Assembly: GCA_902587515.1 (NCBI GenBank)
Contig: CACILM010000003.1
Location: 101,019-165,018, forward strand
Origin: an uncultured Pelagibacteraceae bacterium
Lineage (GTDB): Bacteria > Pseudomonadota > Alphaproteobacteria > Pelagibacterales > Pelagibacteraceae
Direction of reading: 5' to 3'
Length of the DNA stretch: 64,000 nucleotides
The notes under the pieces: generated by a model
Told to the model about the DNA's origin: nothing
The model's database searches: none
Seen by the model: the letters and a program-made list of their open reading frames with translations, nothing else
Program-made: the position numbers and the translations under genes
Shown: one piece after another, positions 44,918 through 54,283 of the stretch
How the letters are laid out: every line of letters starts with the position of its first letter
Numbering within the stretch: the stretch's first letter is position 1

Positions 44918-46231
44918 TTATTTATTTGCTCTTTCAAATCTTCTTAAAAGAACGTTACCTCTTCTTACAGCATTGTCTAAAGCTACTTGAGCAGTTTTGC
45001 TGCCGTTGTAAACTCCTTCCATCTCTTCATCAATAATTCCTCTTATCTGATCAAAAGATCCAAGACGTAAGCCTTTAGAGTTTTGAGTAACTTTATTTCT
45101 CATCATCTGTATTCCAGCTAAATCAGTTCCAGGGTTTGCTTTGTAGAAACCTGAACTTTTAGTTTTTTTAGCAGCAGCAGTTGTTACACCTAAATAACCT
45201 GTGTCTTGGTGCCACTTAGCTTGAATATCAGTTTTAGATAAGAAAGCTAAGAACGCAGCTGTTGCTTTGTTCTCTTCTTTAGATTTTCCAGATAATGCCC
45301 ATAGAGATGAACCACCAATAATTGTGTTTTGAGGTGCTTCAGTTCCTCCATAGTAAGGTAAATGTCTAATACCAAATTCGAATTTTGCTTCTTTTTTGAT
45401 ACCAGCATAACCAGCAGAAGACTCTGTCATTAACATACATTCACCGGCTCTAAAATTTTTACCAGCTTCATTTCTTCTACCCATGTATTTAAATTTACCT
45501 TCTTGCGCCCATTTTCCTAAAGTTTGAATGTGCTTAATGTGAACTGGGCTGTTAAATGACAACTCAGTGTCTAAACCAGCAAATCCATTAGCTTTAGTTG
45601 CGAACGGTATATTGTGATAAGCTGAAAAGTTTTCCAAATGTACCCATGAGTGCCAACAAGTACAGAAAGGCATATCAATACCTTTTGCTTTTGCTGCATC
45701 AAGTGCATTTCCAACTCTCTTCCAAGTACTTAGGTCCATTTCTGGATCAAGACCTGCTTTTTTCATCAAGTCTTTATTTACCCAAAGAACAGGCGTTGAT
45801 GAGTTATATGGCATAGATAGCATTTTGCCATCTGTTGTAGTGTAGTAACCGCTTACTGCTGAAACAAATCCTTTTGGATTAAAACTTTGACCAGCATCTT
45901 TCATAAGTTGGTACATAGGAACGTAAGCTCCTTTGGCTGCCATTAAACTAGCAGTACCGACTTCAAATACCATAAGAATATTTGGATGTTGTCCGGCTCT
46001 AAATGCAGCTATTCCTGCGTTAAGAGTTTCCGAATAATTTCCTTTTCTAGTATGAACAACCGTGTATTTGTTTTGGCTTGCGTTAAACTTGTTTACTTGC
46101 TCGTCAAGTAGTTCACCAAGTCTACCACCAAAAGCATGCCACCATTGTATCTCTACTTTTGCTTGAACTGTTGTACCCGCAAACATTACGAATAGAGCAA
46201 TTGAAGCAATTATTGCTTTTAAATGTTTCAT
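44918..46231 (-). CDS. ugpB: Periplasmic sn-glycerol-3-phosphate-binding protein
   Basis: Extracellular solute-binding family 1 protein, 437 residues from ATG 46231. This start is preferred over 46246 because GGGGGA lies eight bases upstream and the signal peptide (MKHLKAIIASIALF...VQA) then begins normally. WWHAFGG near residue 29 and the WTLSGKSKEE-type region (LWALSGKSKEEN near 325) fit UgpB. It is the first gene of ugpBAECQ and delivers glycerol-3-phosphate or glycerophosphodiesters. No Pho-box copy was recognised upstream. Confidence 0.92.
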   Translation of the reverse strand: MKHLKAIIASIALFVMFAGTTVQAKVEIQWWHAFGGRLGELLDEQVNKFNASQNKYTVVHTRKGNYSETLNAGIAAFRAGQHPNILMVFEVGTASLMAAKGAYVPMYQLMKDAGQSFNPKGFVSAVSGYYTTTDGKMLSMPYNSSTPVLWVNKDLMKKAGLDPEMDLSTWKRVGNALDAAKAKGIDMPFCTCWHSWVHLENFSAYHNIPFATKANGFAGLDTELSFNSPVHIKHIQTLGKWAQEGKFKYMGRRNEAGKNFRAGECMLMTESSAGYAGIKKEAKFEFGIRHLPYYGGTEAPQNTIIGGSSLWALSGKSKEENKATAAFLAFLSKTDIQAKWHQDTGYLGVTTAAAKKTKSSGFYKANPGTDLAGIQMMRNKVTQNSKGLRLGSFDQIRGIIDEEMEGVYNGSKTAQVALDNAVRRGNVLLRRFERANK

Positions 46232-46327
46232 TTTAATATCCCCCATTTTTCTTTAAAAAGAAAAAAGCTAGCACAAATTATATATAAAGAGGAGTCAGTT
46301 AAAATAAATTAATTACTACCTGAGGTT

Positions 46328-46672
46328 TTATTTAACTTTGCCAAAAGTATTTAAAATAATGACTCCAGAAATAATTAGAACCAAACCTAAAATTCCATAG
46401 AGGTTGGGGGTTTGATTGTATTTAAATATTCCAAATAAAGTTACCGCCGTTATCGTTAATGCTCCATAAGTTGCATAAGTAAATCCAACAGGTATTATAG
46501 TCATCGCTCTAGATAAACAAAAAATACAAATAACAATACTTGTGATGCAAAAAACTGTTGGTATGAGCTTGGTAAAACTTTCTGTAGTTTTGAGAAAACC
46601 GTTGGAAGCAATACCTGTTATAATTGCAACAATTAAATAAATATATCCGCTAAATAAACTTATACTTTTCAT
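46328..46672 (-). CDS. SMR-family small membrane protein, atypical
   Basis: A 114-residue, four-helix protein of the small multidrug resistance (EmrE) family: FTKLIP near 34, IPVGFTYATYGALT near 60-73 and the C-terminal ISGVIILN. The membrane glutamate essential for proton-coupled drug export in EmrE (Glu14) aligns with Gly20 here, and Trp63 aligns with Tyr. It may therefore move something other than cationic drugs, or act as a flippase subunit like other SMR relatives. Overlaps the next gene upstream by four bases. Confidence 0.75.
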   Translation of the reverse strand: MKSISLFSGYIYLIVAIITGIASNGFLKTTESFTKLIPTVFCITSIVICIFCLSRAMTIIPVGFTYATYGALTITAVTLFGIFKYNQTPNLYGILGLVLIISGVIILNTFGKVK

Positions 46673-47613
46673 TGTGCTTTAGCGAATTGGCCACCGTCTT
46701 TGTATCTCCATAACCATTTTTTCATCTCCTCTTCAACATCTTTTGGATCTATACTAAGATCTTTTAATGTTAGATGATTATTAGAAACAACATTATCTTC
46801 TTCAGACAAAATTTCACATTGGTCCCGTGTTAAAATAGGTGGAAAAGGAAGTAAATCGGTTATACTACTCTGAATTTTAGCTATCGCCATTGGCATCTCA
46901 ACAACAAATCTTTTTTTATTAATAGTAGATAAAATAGATTTTACCATATCACCAAAGCTAATTATTTTTGGACCGCCTATTTCATAAATCTTTCCTTCAT
47001 TATTTTTAACCTGAATTGATTTAGTTATTGCTTCAGCAACATCAGTCACAAGAATTGGTTGAAACTTGTAATTTAAACCTACTATAGGAATTATAGGGAG
47101 AAAACTTAATTTTGAAAAAAGATTAGTGAAATTATCTTCAGCGCCACAAACTACGCTAGGTCTTATTATTACTGTTTTACTAAAATTTTTTAATGCATTG
47201 ATTTCACCAGCATATTTTGATTTTTGATAAAGAGATTTTGAATTTTCATTTGCTCCTATTGCACTTACATGAATAAATTTTTTAACATCACTTTCATTGC
47301 AAATCTTTGAAATTATTTCTGGGATCTTAGAGTGAATATTATAAAATTTTTGTTTTCGTGTTTCAAAAAGAATTCCAATAAGGTTTACCACTATATCTGA
47401 GTTTTTTATTGCATCTTTTAATTCTAAAAAATTTGTAGGATTCCAATCTAAAAGTTCAATTGCTCCGGGTGTGGATTGTGTCTTCAAATACCCTTTTTGA
47501 AAGGTTTTTCTCGTAGTTATAATGCATCTATAGTTTTTCTTGGTCAAATTTCGAACAAGATATCTTCCTATAAATCCACCACCACCTAAAATTGTGCAAA
47601 TTTGATTTTTCAT
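46669..47613 (-). CDS. NDUFA9-like NAD(P)-binding SDR protein
   Basis: A 314-residue atypical short-chain dehydrogenase/epimerase. The Rossmann motif is LGGGGFIGRYLVRNL near residue 8; HVSAIGANENSKSLYQKSKYAGE near 116-138 replaces the usual YxxxK site (YQKSK is kept); GGPKIISF follows near 217. In alphaproteobacteria such proteins associate with NADH dehydrogenase (the mitochondrial NDUFA9 relative). It diverges from the exonuclease gene across 17 bases. Confidence 0.8.
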   Translation of the reverse strand: MKNQICTILGGGGFIGRYLVRNLTKKNYRCIITTRKTFQKGYLKTQSTPGAIELLDWNPTNFLELKDAIKNSDIVVNLIGILFETRKQKFYNIHSKIPEIISKICNESDVKKFIHVSAIGANENSKSLYQKSKYAGEINALKNFSKTVIIRPSVVCGAEDNFTNLFSKLSFLPIIPIVGLNYKFQPILVTDVAEAITKSIQVKNNEGKIYEIGGPKIISFGDMVKSILSTINKKRFVVEMPMAIAKIQSSITDLLPFPPILTRDQCEILSEEDNVVSNNHLTLKDLSIDPKDVEEEMKKWLWRYKDGGQFAKAQ

Positions 47614-47630
47614 GGTATTTAAAGTTATAT

Positions 47631-48254
47631 ATGAAAATAACGAAGATTAAAGAGGACATAACTCCAGAAATTGCAAATTCTTTTAAAGAGAGTATAGCCA
47701 TAGATACTGAAGCTACAGGTTTGCAAATCCCCGAAAGAGATAAATTAAGTCTGATTCAAATTTGTGATGTAAAAGGAAATGTTTTCATTATTCAACCTAA
47801 TAAAAATGATTATAAAGCTCCAAATTTAGTTTCTGTTTTAGAAAATGATAAAATTTTAAAAATAGGACATTTTTTAAGATTTGACAAAAACGCATTAGAA
47901 TATTTTTTAAAGTGTAAAGTAAAAAATATTTTTGATACTAAAATTGCATCGCGAATAGTAAGGACATACACAGATGCTCACGGATTAAAAAATTTAGTTC
48001 AAGAATTTTGTAATAGATCTTTAGATAAGAGACATGGAAGTAGTGACTGGAATAAAGATATTAATGACCTATCCGATAAACAGTTAGAATACGCTGCAAA
48101 TGACGTTGTCTATCTTCATAAAATTAAAACTGAATTAGAAAAAATGTTACTGAGAGAGAAGAGAATAGATGTATTTGAAAAATGTTTAGCATTTTTAGAT
48201 ACTAGAGTTGAACTTGATCAAAAAGGATTTAAAGAGGATATTTTTGAACATTAA
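47631..48254 (+). CDS. RNase D-like 3'-5' exonuclease
   Basis: A 207-residue DEDDy exonuclease consisting of the catalytic domain only, about half the length of full RNase D (no HRDC domains). Motifs: IDTEATGL (DxE) near residue 29, GHFLRFDKNALEYF near 83, and YAANDVVYLHKI (YxxxD) near 160. The start ATG 47631 is preferred over 47592, which would overlap the divergent gene. It joins kdsD by a one-base overlap, an arrangement common in alphaproteobacteria. Confidence 0.88.
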   Translation: MKITKIKEDITPEIANSFKESIAIDTEATGLQIPERDKLSLIQICDVKGNVFIIQPNKNDYKAPNLVSVLENDKILKIGHFLRFDKNALEYFLKCKVKNIFDTKIASRIVRTYTDAHGLKNLVQEFCNRSLDKRHGSSDWNKDINDLSDKQLEYAANDVVYLHKIKTELEKMLLREKRIDVFEKCLAFLDTRVELDQKGFKEDIFEH

Positions 48255-49228
48255 TGAGAAAAAATAATTATATTGCACTCGCAAAAAAGGCTTCAAGTAT
48301 TCAAATAAACGAATTAAAGAAAATAAAAAAAGTTTTTAATCATTCCTTTGTAAAAGCAGTTGATCTTATATTAAATTGTAAAGGCAAGGTCATATTTGCA
48401 GGTGTTGGAAAATCAGGTTTAATTGCTAAAAAAATTTCGGCAACTTTTTCTAGTGTTGGGATACCCAGCTTTTTTTGCGACCCCGCTCAAGCGCTACATG
48501 GAGATATGGGTCAAATAGAAAAAAAAGATATTTTAATTATTTTTTCATATTCTGGAAATACTTCTGAGCTAAATAATATGTTAAAATATGCTAATAGATT
48601 TAGAATTAAAATAATTGGTGTCGCCTCCAAGCCTGATAGCATTCTTTTAAAAGCAAGCGATGTAAAACTAATTCTTCCAAAAGTAAAAGAGGCTGACGTA
48701 ACAAAAATGGTACCGACTTCAAGTACTTCTATAACGCTTCTTCTTGGTGATTGTTTAGCTACAACTTTAATGCACCAGAAAAAATTTTCTAAAGAAAAGT
48801 TTAAAATTTTTCATCCCGGGGGGAATATTGGAAACTCTTTACTTTTAGCAAAAGATATAATGATTGCAGGCAAAAGGATGCCAGTTATAAATTATAAAAA
48901 AAGTTTCAAAGAAGCTGTTAGAATTATGAATCAAAAAAAACTTGGTATAGTTGTTGTTTTGAATAAAAAATATATAAAGGGAATAGTCACTGATGGAGAT
49001 TTGAGAAGAGAGTTAAAAAATTTTTCAAAAAATAAACGTCTTGATAATTTTATGTCTAAAAAACCTTTAGTTGTAAATGAGAATATGACTGCATCAAAGG
49101 CTTTGGCTATTATGAATGAAAAAAAAATAACGAGTTTATTGGTGGTTTCCGACAAAGACTACAAAAAATCAAACAAAATTCTCAAAGGTATAATACATAT
49201 TCATTTTCTTTTACAGAGAGGTATTTAG
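48254..49228 (+). CDS. kdsD: Arabinose-5-phosphate isomerase (KdsD/KpsF)
   Basis: Converts ribulose-5-phosphate to arabinose-5-phosphate, the precursor of KDO. The 324 residues contain a SIS domain (GVGKSGLIAKK near 52; SYSGNTSELN near 98) and two CBS domains (VVLNKKYIKGIVTDGDLRR region near 235 and the C-terminal pair). It heads the LPS export genes lptC-lptB and complements kdsB at 19.6 kb. Confidence 0.93.
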   Translation: MRKNNYIALAKKASSIQINELKKIKKVFNHSFVKAVDLILNCKGKVIFAGVGKSGLIAKKISATFSSVGIPSFFCDPAQALHGDMGQIEKKDILIIFSYSGNTSELNNMLKYANRFRIKIIGVASKPDSILLKASDVKLILPKVKEADVTKMVPTSSTSITLLLGDCLATTLMHQKKFSKEKFKIFHPGGNIGNSLLLAKDIMIAGKRMPVINYKKSFKEAVRIMNQKKLGIVVVLNKKYIKGIVTDGDLRRELKNFSKNKRLDNFMSKKPLVVNENMTASKALAIMNEKKITSLLVVSDKDYKKSNKILKGIIHIHFLLQRGI

Positions 49229-49830
49229 TGATTGAAAGAAAGAAAAAAATTAGAATAATCCAAATTAGTTTATTAGTAGTTGGTTTATTAATTATTTTTT
49301 TTACTTATATAAAAAACAATAACATGTCTGAAGAAAAAATTATTTTTTCTGAGTCTCAAAAAAAGATTAAACAACAAATAGAAAATCAAGCAGCAGGAGA
49401 TATTTTTTATAACATTGAATACTCTGGTTTAGATTTAGCTGGAAACAGATATATTCTTAAATCCGAGGAAGCAACACCAGATAAATCCAATCAGGATGTA
49501 GTCAGGATGAAACTTGTAACAGCAAAATTTTATTTTAAAGATGGTACTTTATTAAGTGTGGCTTCTGATGCCGGGATCTATAATAACAAGACGCTTGATA
49601 TGTTTTTTGATGGTAATGTAAAAGCTAACTACATAGATAGCAGCTTATCTGCTGATGAAGCGGAGTATTCAAATTCAAAAAGTTTTTTAATCATCACAAA
49701 AAATGTTACAATCGAAGATCCAAAAGGTACTATGTATGCTGATAAACTTTTTTTTGATATAAAAAAGCAAACACTTAAAATTGCTGCTTTTGAAGATAAC
49801 AAAATAAATGCTAATATAAACTTAAAATGA
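49228..49830 (+). CDS. lptC: LPS export protein LptC
   Basis: A 200-residue bitopic protein with one N-terminal membrane helix (residues 8-27) and a periplasmic OstA-type beta-jellyroll. LptC passes LPS from LptBFG to LptA. The start is GTG at 49228, overlapping the kdsD stop by one base. The usual lptA gene between lptC and lptB is absent; lptB follows with a four-base overlap. Confidence 0.85.
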   Translation: MIERKKKIRIIQISLLVVGLLIIFFTYIKNNNMSEEKIIFSESQKKIKQQIENQAAGDIFYNIEYSGLDLAGNRYILKSEEATPDKSNQDVVRMKLVTAKFYFKDGTLLSVASDAGIYNNKTLDMFFDGNVKANYIDSSLSADEAEYSNSKSFLIITKNVTIEDPKGTMYADKLFFDIKKQTLKIAAFEDNKINANINLK

Positions 49831-50582
49831 AAAAAGGTTTTAGAATTTTAAAATTTAAAAAAGACAAGCCTATTTTTGAGGTTAAGGACATAAGTAAATC
49901 TTATGACGGAAGACCAATTTTAAAAAAACTTTCACTCAAAGTTTTCCCTGGGGAGTGCGTTGGTATACTGGGACCTAATGGTTGTGGTAAGACAACCTTA
50001 TTTTCATTATGTATTGGTGAACAAAATACTGATGGTGGAAAAATCTTTTTAAATGGAAAATCTATAGAGCAAATTCCAATACATTTAAGATCTAAAGAAG
50101 GATTAGGATATCTTCCTCAACAGAGAAGTGTATTTGATATGTCTGTATATGATAATATTTTAGGAATAGCTCAAATTTCAATTCAAGGTACAGATAACCA
50201 AAAAGCTATAACTGAAAAACTTTTAGATGAGTTCAATTTACAGCATTTAAGATCTTTGAATGCATCTGTTTTATCAGGAGGTGAAATTAGAAGACTTATG
50301 ATGGCTAGAGTGATGATTAATAAACCGAAAATTGTTTTATTAGATGAACCTCTTGCTGCATTGGATCCTATAGTCATACAAGATATACAAAAATATATAA
50401 TGCGAATACAGTCTACGGGAACTTCAATTCTTATTACAGATCACAATGTCAAAAATTTGTTTGATATCACTGACAGAAGCTATGTTTTGGGAGAGCAAAC
50501 TGTCATCGCTGAAGGGACTTCTAGAGAATTGTTAAAATCAACAAAAGCTATTGAACATTATTTTGGATCTCAGTTTGATTAA
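49827..50582 (+). CDS. lptB: LPS export ABC ATPase LptB
   Basis: ATPase that drives LPS extraction from the inner membrane. 251 residues: Walker A GPNGCGKTT near 50, VSVYDNI-type Q-loop region (GYLPQQRSVFDMSVYDNI near 94), signature LSGGEIRRLMMARV near 148, Walker B VLLDEPLAALDP near 170, switch ITDHNV near 205. The LPxQ...SVFDMSVYDN region is characteristic of LptB. Six bases separate it from aroA. Confidence 0.93.
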   Translation: MKKGFRILKFKKDKPIFEVKDISKSYDGRPILKKLSLKVFPGECVGILGPNGCGKTTLFSLCIGEQNTDGGKIFLNGKSIEQIPIHLRSKEGLGYLPQQRSVFDMSVYDNILGIAQISIQGTDNQKAITEKLLDEFNLQHLRSLNASVLSGGEIRRLMMARVMINKPKIVLLDEPLAALDPIVIQDIQKYIMRIQSTGTSILITDHNVKNLFDITDRSYVLGEQTVIAEGTSRELLKSTKAIEHYFGSQFD

Positions 50583-50587
50583 ACCTA

Positions 50588-51934
50588 ATGTACTCTAAAA
50601 GTTTTAATCTTGAAATAAATAAAAAAATATCTCCATTTAAAAAAAATATTGAAGTTGACTCTGATAAATCTATTTCCATAAGAAGCTTTATAATTAGTGC
50701 TATTAGTCAAAATATTTCTAAAATTGAAAACGTTTTAGAATCTGATGATGTTTTCTCAACAATAAACTGTCTTAAAAAATTGGGTGTTAAAATAATCAAA
50801 AAAAGTAGGGGAAATTATTTAGTATACGGTAAGGGACTTGGTTCGCTTCACGCAAAAAAAAATTTAGAACTTAACTTTGGCAACTCTGGAACATTGGCAA
50901 GACTTTTACTAGGAGTTTTGTCATCAACTCCAAATATTGAGCTTAGAGTTAAAGGTGATCATTCTTTAAACAAAAGAAATATGAAAAAACTCATTTTTTT
51001 AATGTCAAAATTTGGAGCTACATTTTTACCGAAGAAAAAATATAAGTTTCCCCTAAAACTTATTTCTAGTGAAGCGCCAATTGGTATTAATTATGTGGCG
51101 GATGTTTCTGCCCAGCTAAAAAGTGCTGTTATTTTTGCAGGCCTCAATTCATATGGGAAAACAAAAATATTTGAGTCAAAAAAAAGTAGAGACCATACTG
51201 AGAATATGCTTAAAATTAATAAAAATACCATCAAGATAAAAAAAGGAATAATAAATTTGATTGAGGTATATGGCAAGAAAGATCTTAAGCAGTTAATAAC
51301 AAAAGTTCCCGGAGATCCATCATCCGCTGCTTTTTTTACCGCACTCACATTATTAAATGAAGATTCATCAATAAAAATAATAAATGTTTGTTTAAATAAA
51401 ACAAGAATTGGTTTTTATAATTTATTAAAAAAACAAGGGGCAAAAATAAAATTTAAAAATTTGTATATGGAGAATAACGAACCAAGAGGAGATATACTTG
51501 TTGAAAGTAGCAATTTAAAACCAATCACCGCTTCAAAAAAATATTATGTCAATTCTACAGATGAATATCCAATTTTATTCATTATAGCTGCACTTACTAA
51601 AGGAGTTTCTAAATTTTATGGAATAGCAGAGTTAGCGAACAAAGAGAGTAATAGAATTAAAGAAATGCAAAAAATAATTGCGCAAGTTGGTGTAAAAAGT
51701 ATTTCTACTAAAAATAGTATTAAAATTTACGGTAAAGGAATTTTAAAAACAAATAAAAAAAAAATTTTAGTTAAAAAATTAGGTGATCATCGTATCTGTA
51801 TGTCGTCATTTATCCTAGCAATTTTAACTGGCACAAAAATGGAAATTAAGAATTTTGAAACTGTAAATACGTCATCACCATCCTTTTTAAAAATAATGAG
51901 AAATTTAGGAGCTAGTTTTGAAGTACAAAAATAA
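50588..51934 (+). CDS. aroA: EPSP synthase (class II-like)
   Basis: 3-Phosphoshikimate 1-carboxyvinyltransferase of the shikimate pathway, 448 residues. Motifs: SDKSISIR near 25, NSGTLARLLLG near 98, SAQLKSAVIF near 176, RDHTEN near 199, GDPSSAAFF near 240 and NKTRIGFY near 270. The RxHxE, SAQxK and NxTR set resembles class II (CP4-type) enzymes, which tolerate glyphosate, although the NSGT loop has the class I glycine. It starts the string aroA-cmk-rpsA-ihfB. Confidence 0.94.
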   Translation: MYSKSFNLEINKKISPFKKNIEVDSDKSISIRSFIISAISQNISKIENVLESDDVFSTINCLKKLGVKIIKKSRGNYLVYGKGLGSLHAKKNLELNFGNSGTLARLLLGVLSSTPNIELRVKGDHSLNKRNMKKLIFLMSKFGATFLPKKKYKFPLKLISSEAPIGINYVADVSAQLKSAVIFAGLNSYGKTKIFESKKSRDHTENMLKINKNTIKIKKGIINLIEVYGKKDLKQLITKVPGDPSSAAFFTALTLLNEDSSIKIINVCLNKTRIGFYNLLKKQGAKIKFKNLYMENNEPRGDILVESSNLKPITASKKYYVNSTDEYPILFIIAALTKGVSKFYGIAELANKESNRIKEMQKIIAQVGVKSISTKNSIKIYGKGILKTNKKKILVKKLGDHRICMSSFILAILTGTKMEIKNFETVNTSSPSFLKIMRNLGASFEVQK

Positions 51935-52562
51935 GTATTTACAGATATCCTGTGATGGAGGAGCCGCAACTGGAAAATCTACAGGTGCAAAAATGATAGC
52001 AAAAAAATATGGCTTAAAATTTTTATCATCAGGTCTGCTATATAGATATGCTAGCTATCTTGTTCTTAAATTTAAACCCAAAAATAAGATTTCTTTAATT
52101 AAAAGAAAATTTAGTAAACTAGATTATAAAAGTTTAAATAAAATTAACTTACATCGGCCTGAAATATCAGAGTACAGCGCGCGTATAGCTAAAATAAATA
52201 ATGTGAGAAAAATTTTGAAAAAATATCAGATAGGTTTTTCAAAAAAATATAAAAATTGTTGTATTGAAGGAAGAGATATTTCCACAAAAATTTTACCGAA
52301 TTCTGATTTAAAGTTTTTTTTTAAATGTAATTTGAATATTGCTGCAAAAAGAAGATATGTAGAGCTCAGAAAATTTAATTCAAATGTTAAACTTAAAGAC
52401 GTTAAAAAAGCCCTTAGAATAAGAAATATTTCTGACATTAATAGAAAAAACTCCCCTTTACTTAAACACAGAGATTCGATAGAAATCGACACCGGAAAAT
52501 TGAATAAACGAGCTATGTTAAGCAAAATGATAAAAAATGTAGAAAGAATAAAAACTAAATAA
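51918..52562 (+). CDS. cmk: Cytidylate kinase
   Basis: Phosphorylates CMP and dCMP. 214 residues; P-loop DGGAATGKST near residue 13, LSSGLLYRY near 34, and EGRDISTKILPNSDLKFF near 116-133. The start is TTG at 51918, inside the aroA end (17-base overlap). Order aroA-cmk-rpsA is conserved in Proteobacteria. It shares one base with rpsA. Confidence 0.9.
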   Translation: MKYKNKYLQISCDGGAATGKSTGAKMIAKKYGLKFLSSGLLYRYASYLVLKFKPKNKISLIKRKFSKLDYKSLNKINLHRPEISEYSARIAKINNVRKILKKYQIGFSKKYKNCCIEGRDISTKILPNSDLKFFFKCNLNIAAKRRYVELRKFNSNVKLKDVKKALRIRNISDINRKNSPLLKHRDSIEIDTGKLNKRAMLSKMIKNVERIKTK

Positions 52563-54283
52563 TGGCAAGAGAACAAGAGTTAAAAAAGAGCAGCCCCATA
52601 CAAAAAGAATTCCAAAATCTTTTAGAAAAAGACTTCAAAGATAGAAAACTCAAAGAAAACGAAATTATCAAAGCTACAGTTACGGAAATAACGAAAAATT
52701 TTATAGTAGTTGACTGTAAAGCAAAAATGGAGGGGATGATACCTATTGAAGAGTTTAAAAATGATGATGAGTTAACAAAATTAAAAGTAGGTTCCCAAAT
52801 TGATGTATATCTTGAAAGAATAGAGAGCTTTAAGGGAGAAATTATTATTTCAAGAGATAAAGCAAGAAAAATGAAGGCATGGAAAAAAATGGAAAAAGTT
52901 TTTGAGACACAAGAGGAAATGACGGGATATATTACCGGTAAAATTAAAGGTGGTTTTATAGCAACAGTTGAGGGATTACCGTGTTTTATGCCTTCATCTC
53001 AAATTGATGTAAGACCTTTAAAAAAAGTCGATCATCTAATGAATACCCCAGTCAAAGTGATTGCAACAAGAATCGATAAAAATAGAGGAAACGTTTGTGT
53101 TTCTAGACGTGCAGTTTTAGAAAAAAGTAAAAATGCAGAAATTACAGAAGCCTTAAAAAACATAAAAGTTAACGACATAGTTGATAATGCAATAGTAAAG
53201 GCAACAACAGACTGGGGAATATTTTTAGACATAAATGGGATTGATGCGTTGCTTCACGTATCAGATTTAAGCCATGGTAGAGTAAAAAAACCTGCTGATC
53301 TAGTTACGATAGGACAAAAAATAAAAGTAAAAATTACAAAAATAGATGAGAAAACTAATCGTGTTTCCGCTTCTGTAAAAGCTTTGACAGAAGATCCATA
53401 TGAAAATATCGAGAAAAAATATAAAATCGGAGAAATATATGATGGAGTAGTTACAAAAATAATGGACTATGGTTGTTTCGTAAAAATAGAAGATGGAATA
53501 GAAGGTTTAATTCATAATTCAGAATTAGACTGGACAAACAGAAATGTGAAGCCAAGTAAAGTTTTATCAGCATCACAAAATATTAAATTCAAAATAGTAA
53601 ACATCGATAAAGAGACAAAAAGAATTTCTCTATCTTATAAAGCAACATTAGATAATCCTTGGAATAAGATTAAAGATAAAATAGGCCAAGAGGTAAAAAT
53701 AAAAGTAAATAATATTACTGATAAAGCAATATTTGGCGAGCTTGTAGAATTTGGCCTATCTGGAATGCTTCACTATAAAGAAATTTCATATAATGAAAAT
53801 ATAGAGGACCTCAAAAAATTTAAAAAAAATGATACTTTTAATGTAAAGATTTTAGAAATTAAAGACGATAAAATTAGATTTTCTAAAAGAGCATTAGATA
53901 AAGATCCCCTAGACTTTTTCAAAGATAATAAGAAAAAAGTTGGAGATATAATTACGACTAGAATACATGAAGTTTTAAAAACAGGGGTAAAAGTTGCAAT
54001 AGATAAAGATAAGAAATTAATTGTTACAATTAGAAAAGCAGATCTTGCAAAAGAGACAGCAGATCAAAGACCTGAAGTTTTTTCTCCTGGTAACGCTTTA
54101 GATGCTAAAATTACAGAATTAGATACTAAATTAAGAAGAATAAAATTAAGTGTAAAAGCAGCACAAATAGACGAGGAAAAATCTTTAATAGCAAAATTTG
54201 GAGAGGGCGCTACTAAGTCTGGAGCAACCTTAAAAGGTATTTTTGAGAAAGCAATTGGAAAAAAAGCAAAAAAAGAAAAGTAA
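52562..54283 (+). CDS. rpsA: 30S ribosomal protein S1
   Basis: RNA-binding ribosomal protein that recruits mRNA, 573 residues with six S1 repeats, the first beginning near residue 36 (EIIKATVTEITKNFIVVDCK) and later ones near 208 (VDNAIVKATTDWGIFLDING) and 293 (GVVTKIMDYGCFVKIEDGIE). S1 matters in this genome because many genes have no Shine-Dalgarno sequence. It is followed with no gap by ihfB. Confidence 0.96.
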   Translation: MAREQELKKSSPIQKEFQNLLEKDFKDRKLKENEIIKATVTEITKNFIVVDCKAKMEGMIPIEEFKNDDELTKLKVGSQIDVYLERIESFKGEIIISRDKARKMKAWKKMEKVFETQEEMTGYITGKIKGGFIATVEGLPCFMPSSQIDVRPLKKVDHLMNTPVKVIATRIDKNRGNVCVSRRAVLEKSKNAEITEALKNIKVNDIVDNAIVKATTDWGIFLDINGIDALLHVSDLSHGRVKKPADLVTIGQKIKVKITKIDEKTNRVSASVKALTEDPYENIEKKYKIGEIYDGVVTKIMDYGCFVKIEDGIEGLIHNSELDWTNRNVKPSKVLSASQNIKFKIVNIDKETKRISLSYKATLDNPWNKIKDKIGQEVKIKVNNITDKAIFGELVEFGLSGMLHYKEISYNENIEDLKKFKKNDTFNVKILEIKDDKIRFSKRALDKDPLDFFKDNKKKVGDIITTRIHEVLKTGVKVAIDKDKKLIVTIRKADLAKETADQRPEVFSPGNALDAKITELDTKLRRIKLSVKAAQIDEEKSLIAKFGEGATKSGATLKGIFEKAIGKKAKKEK

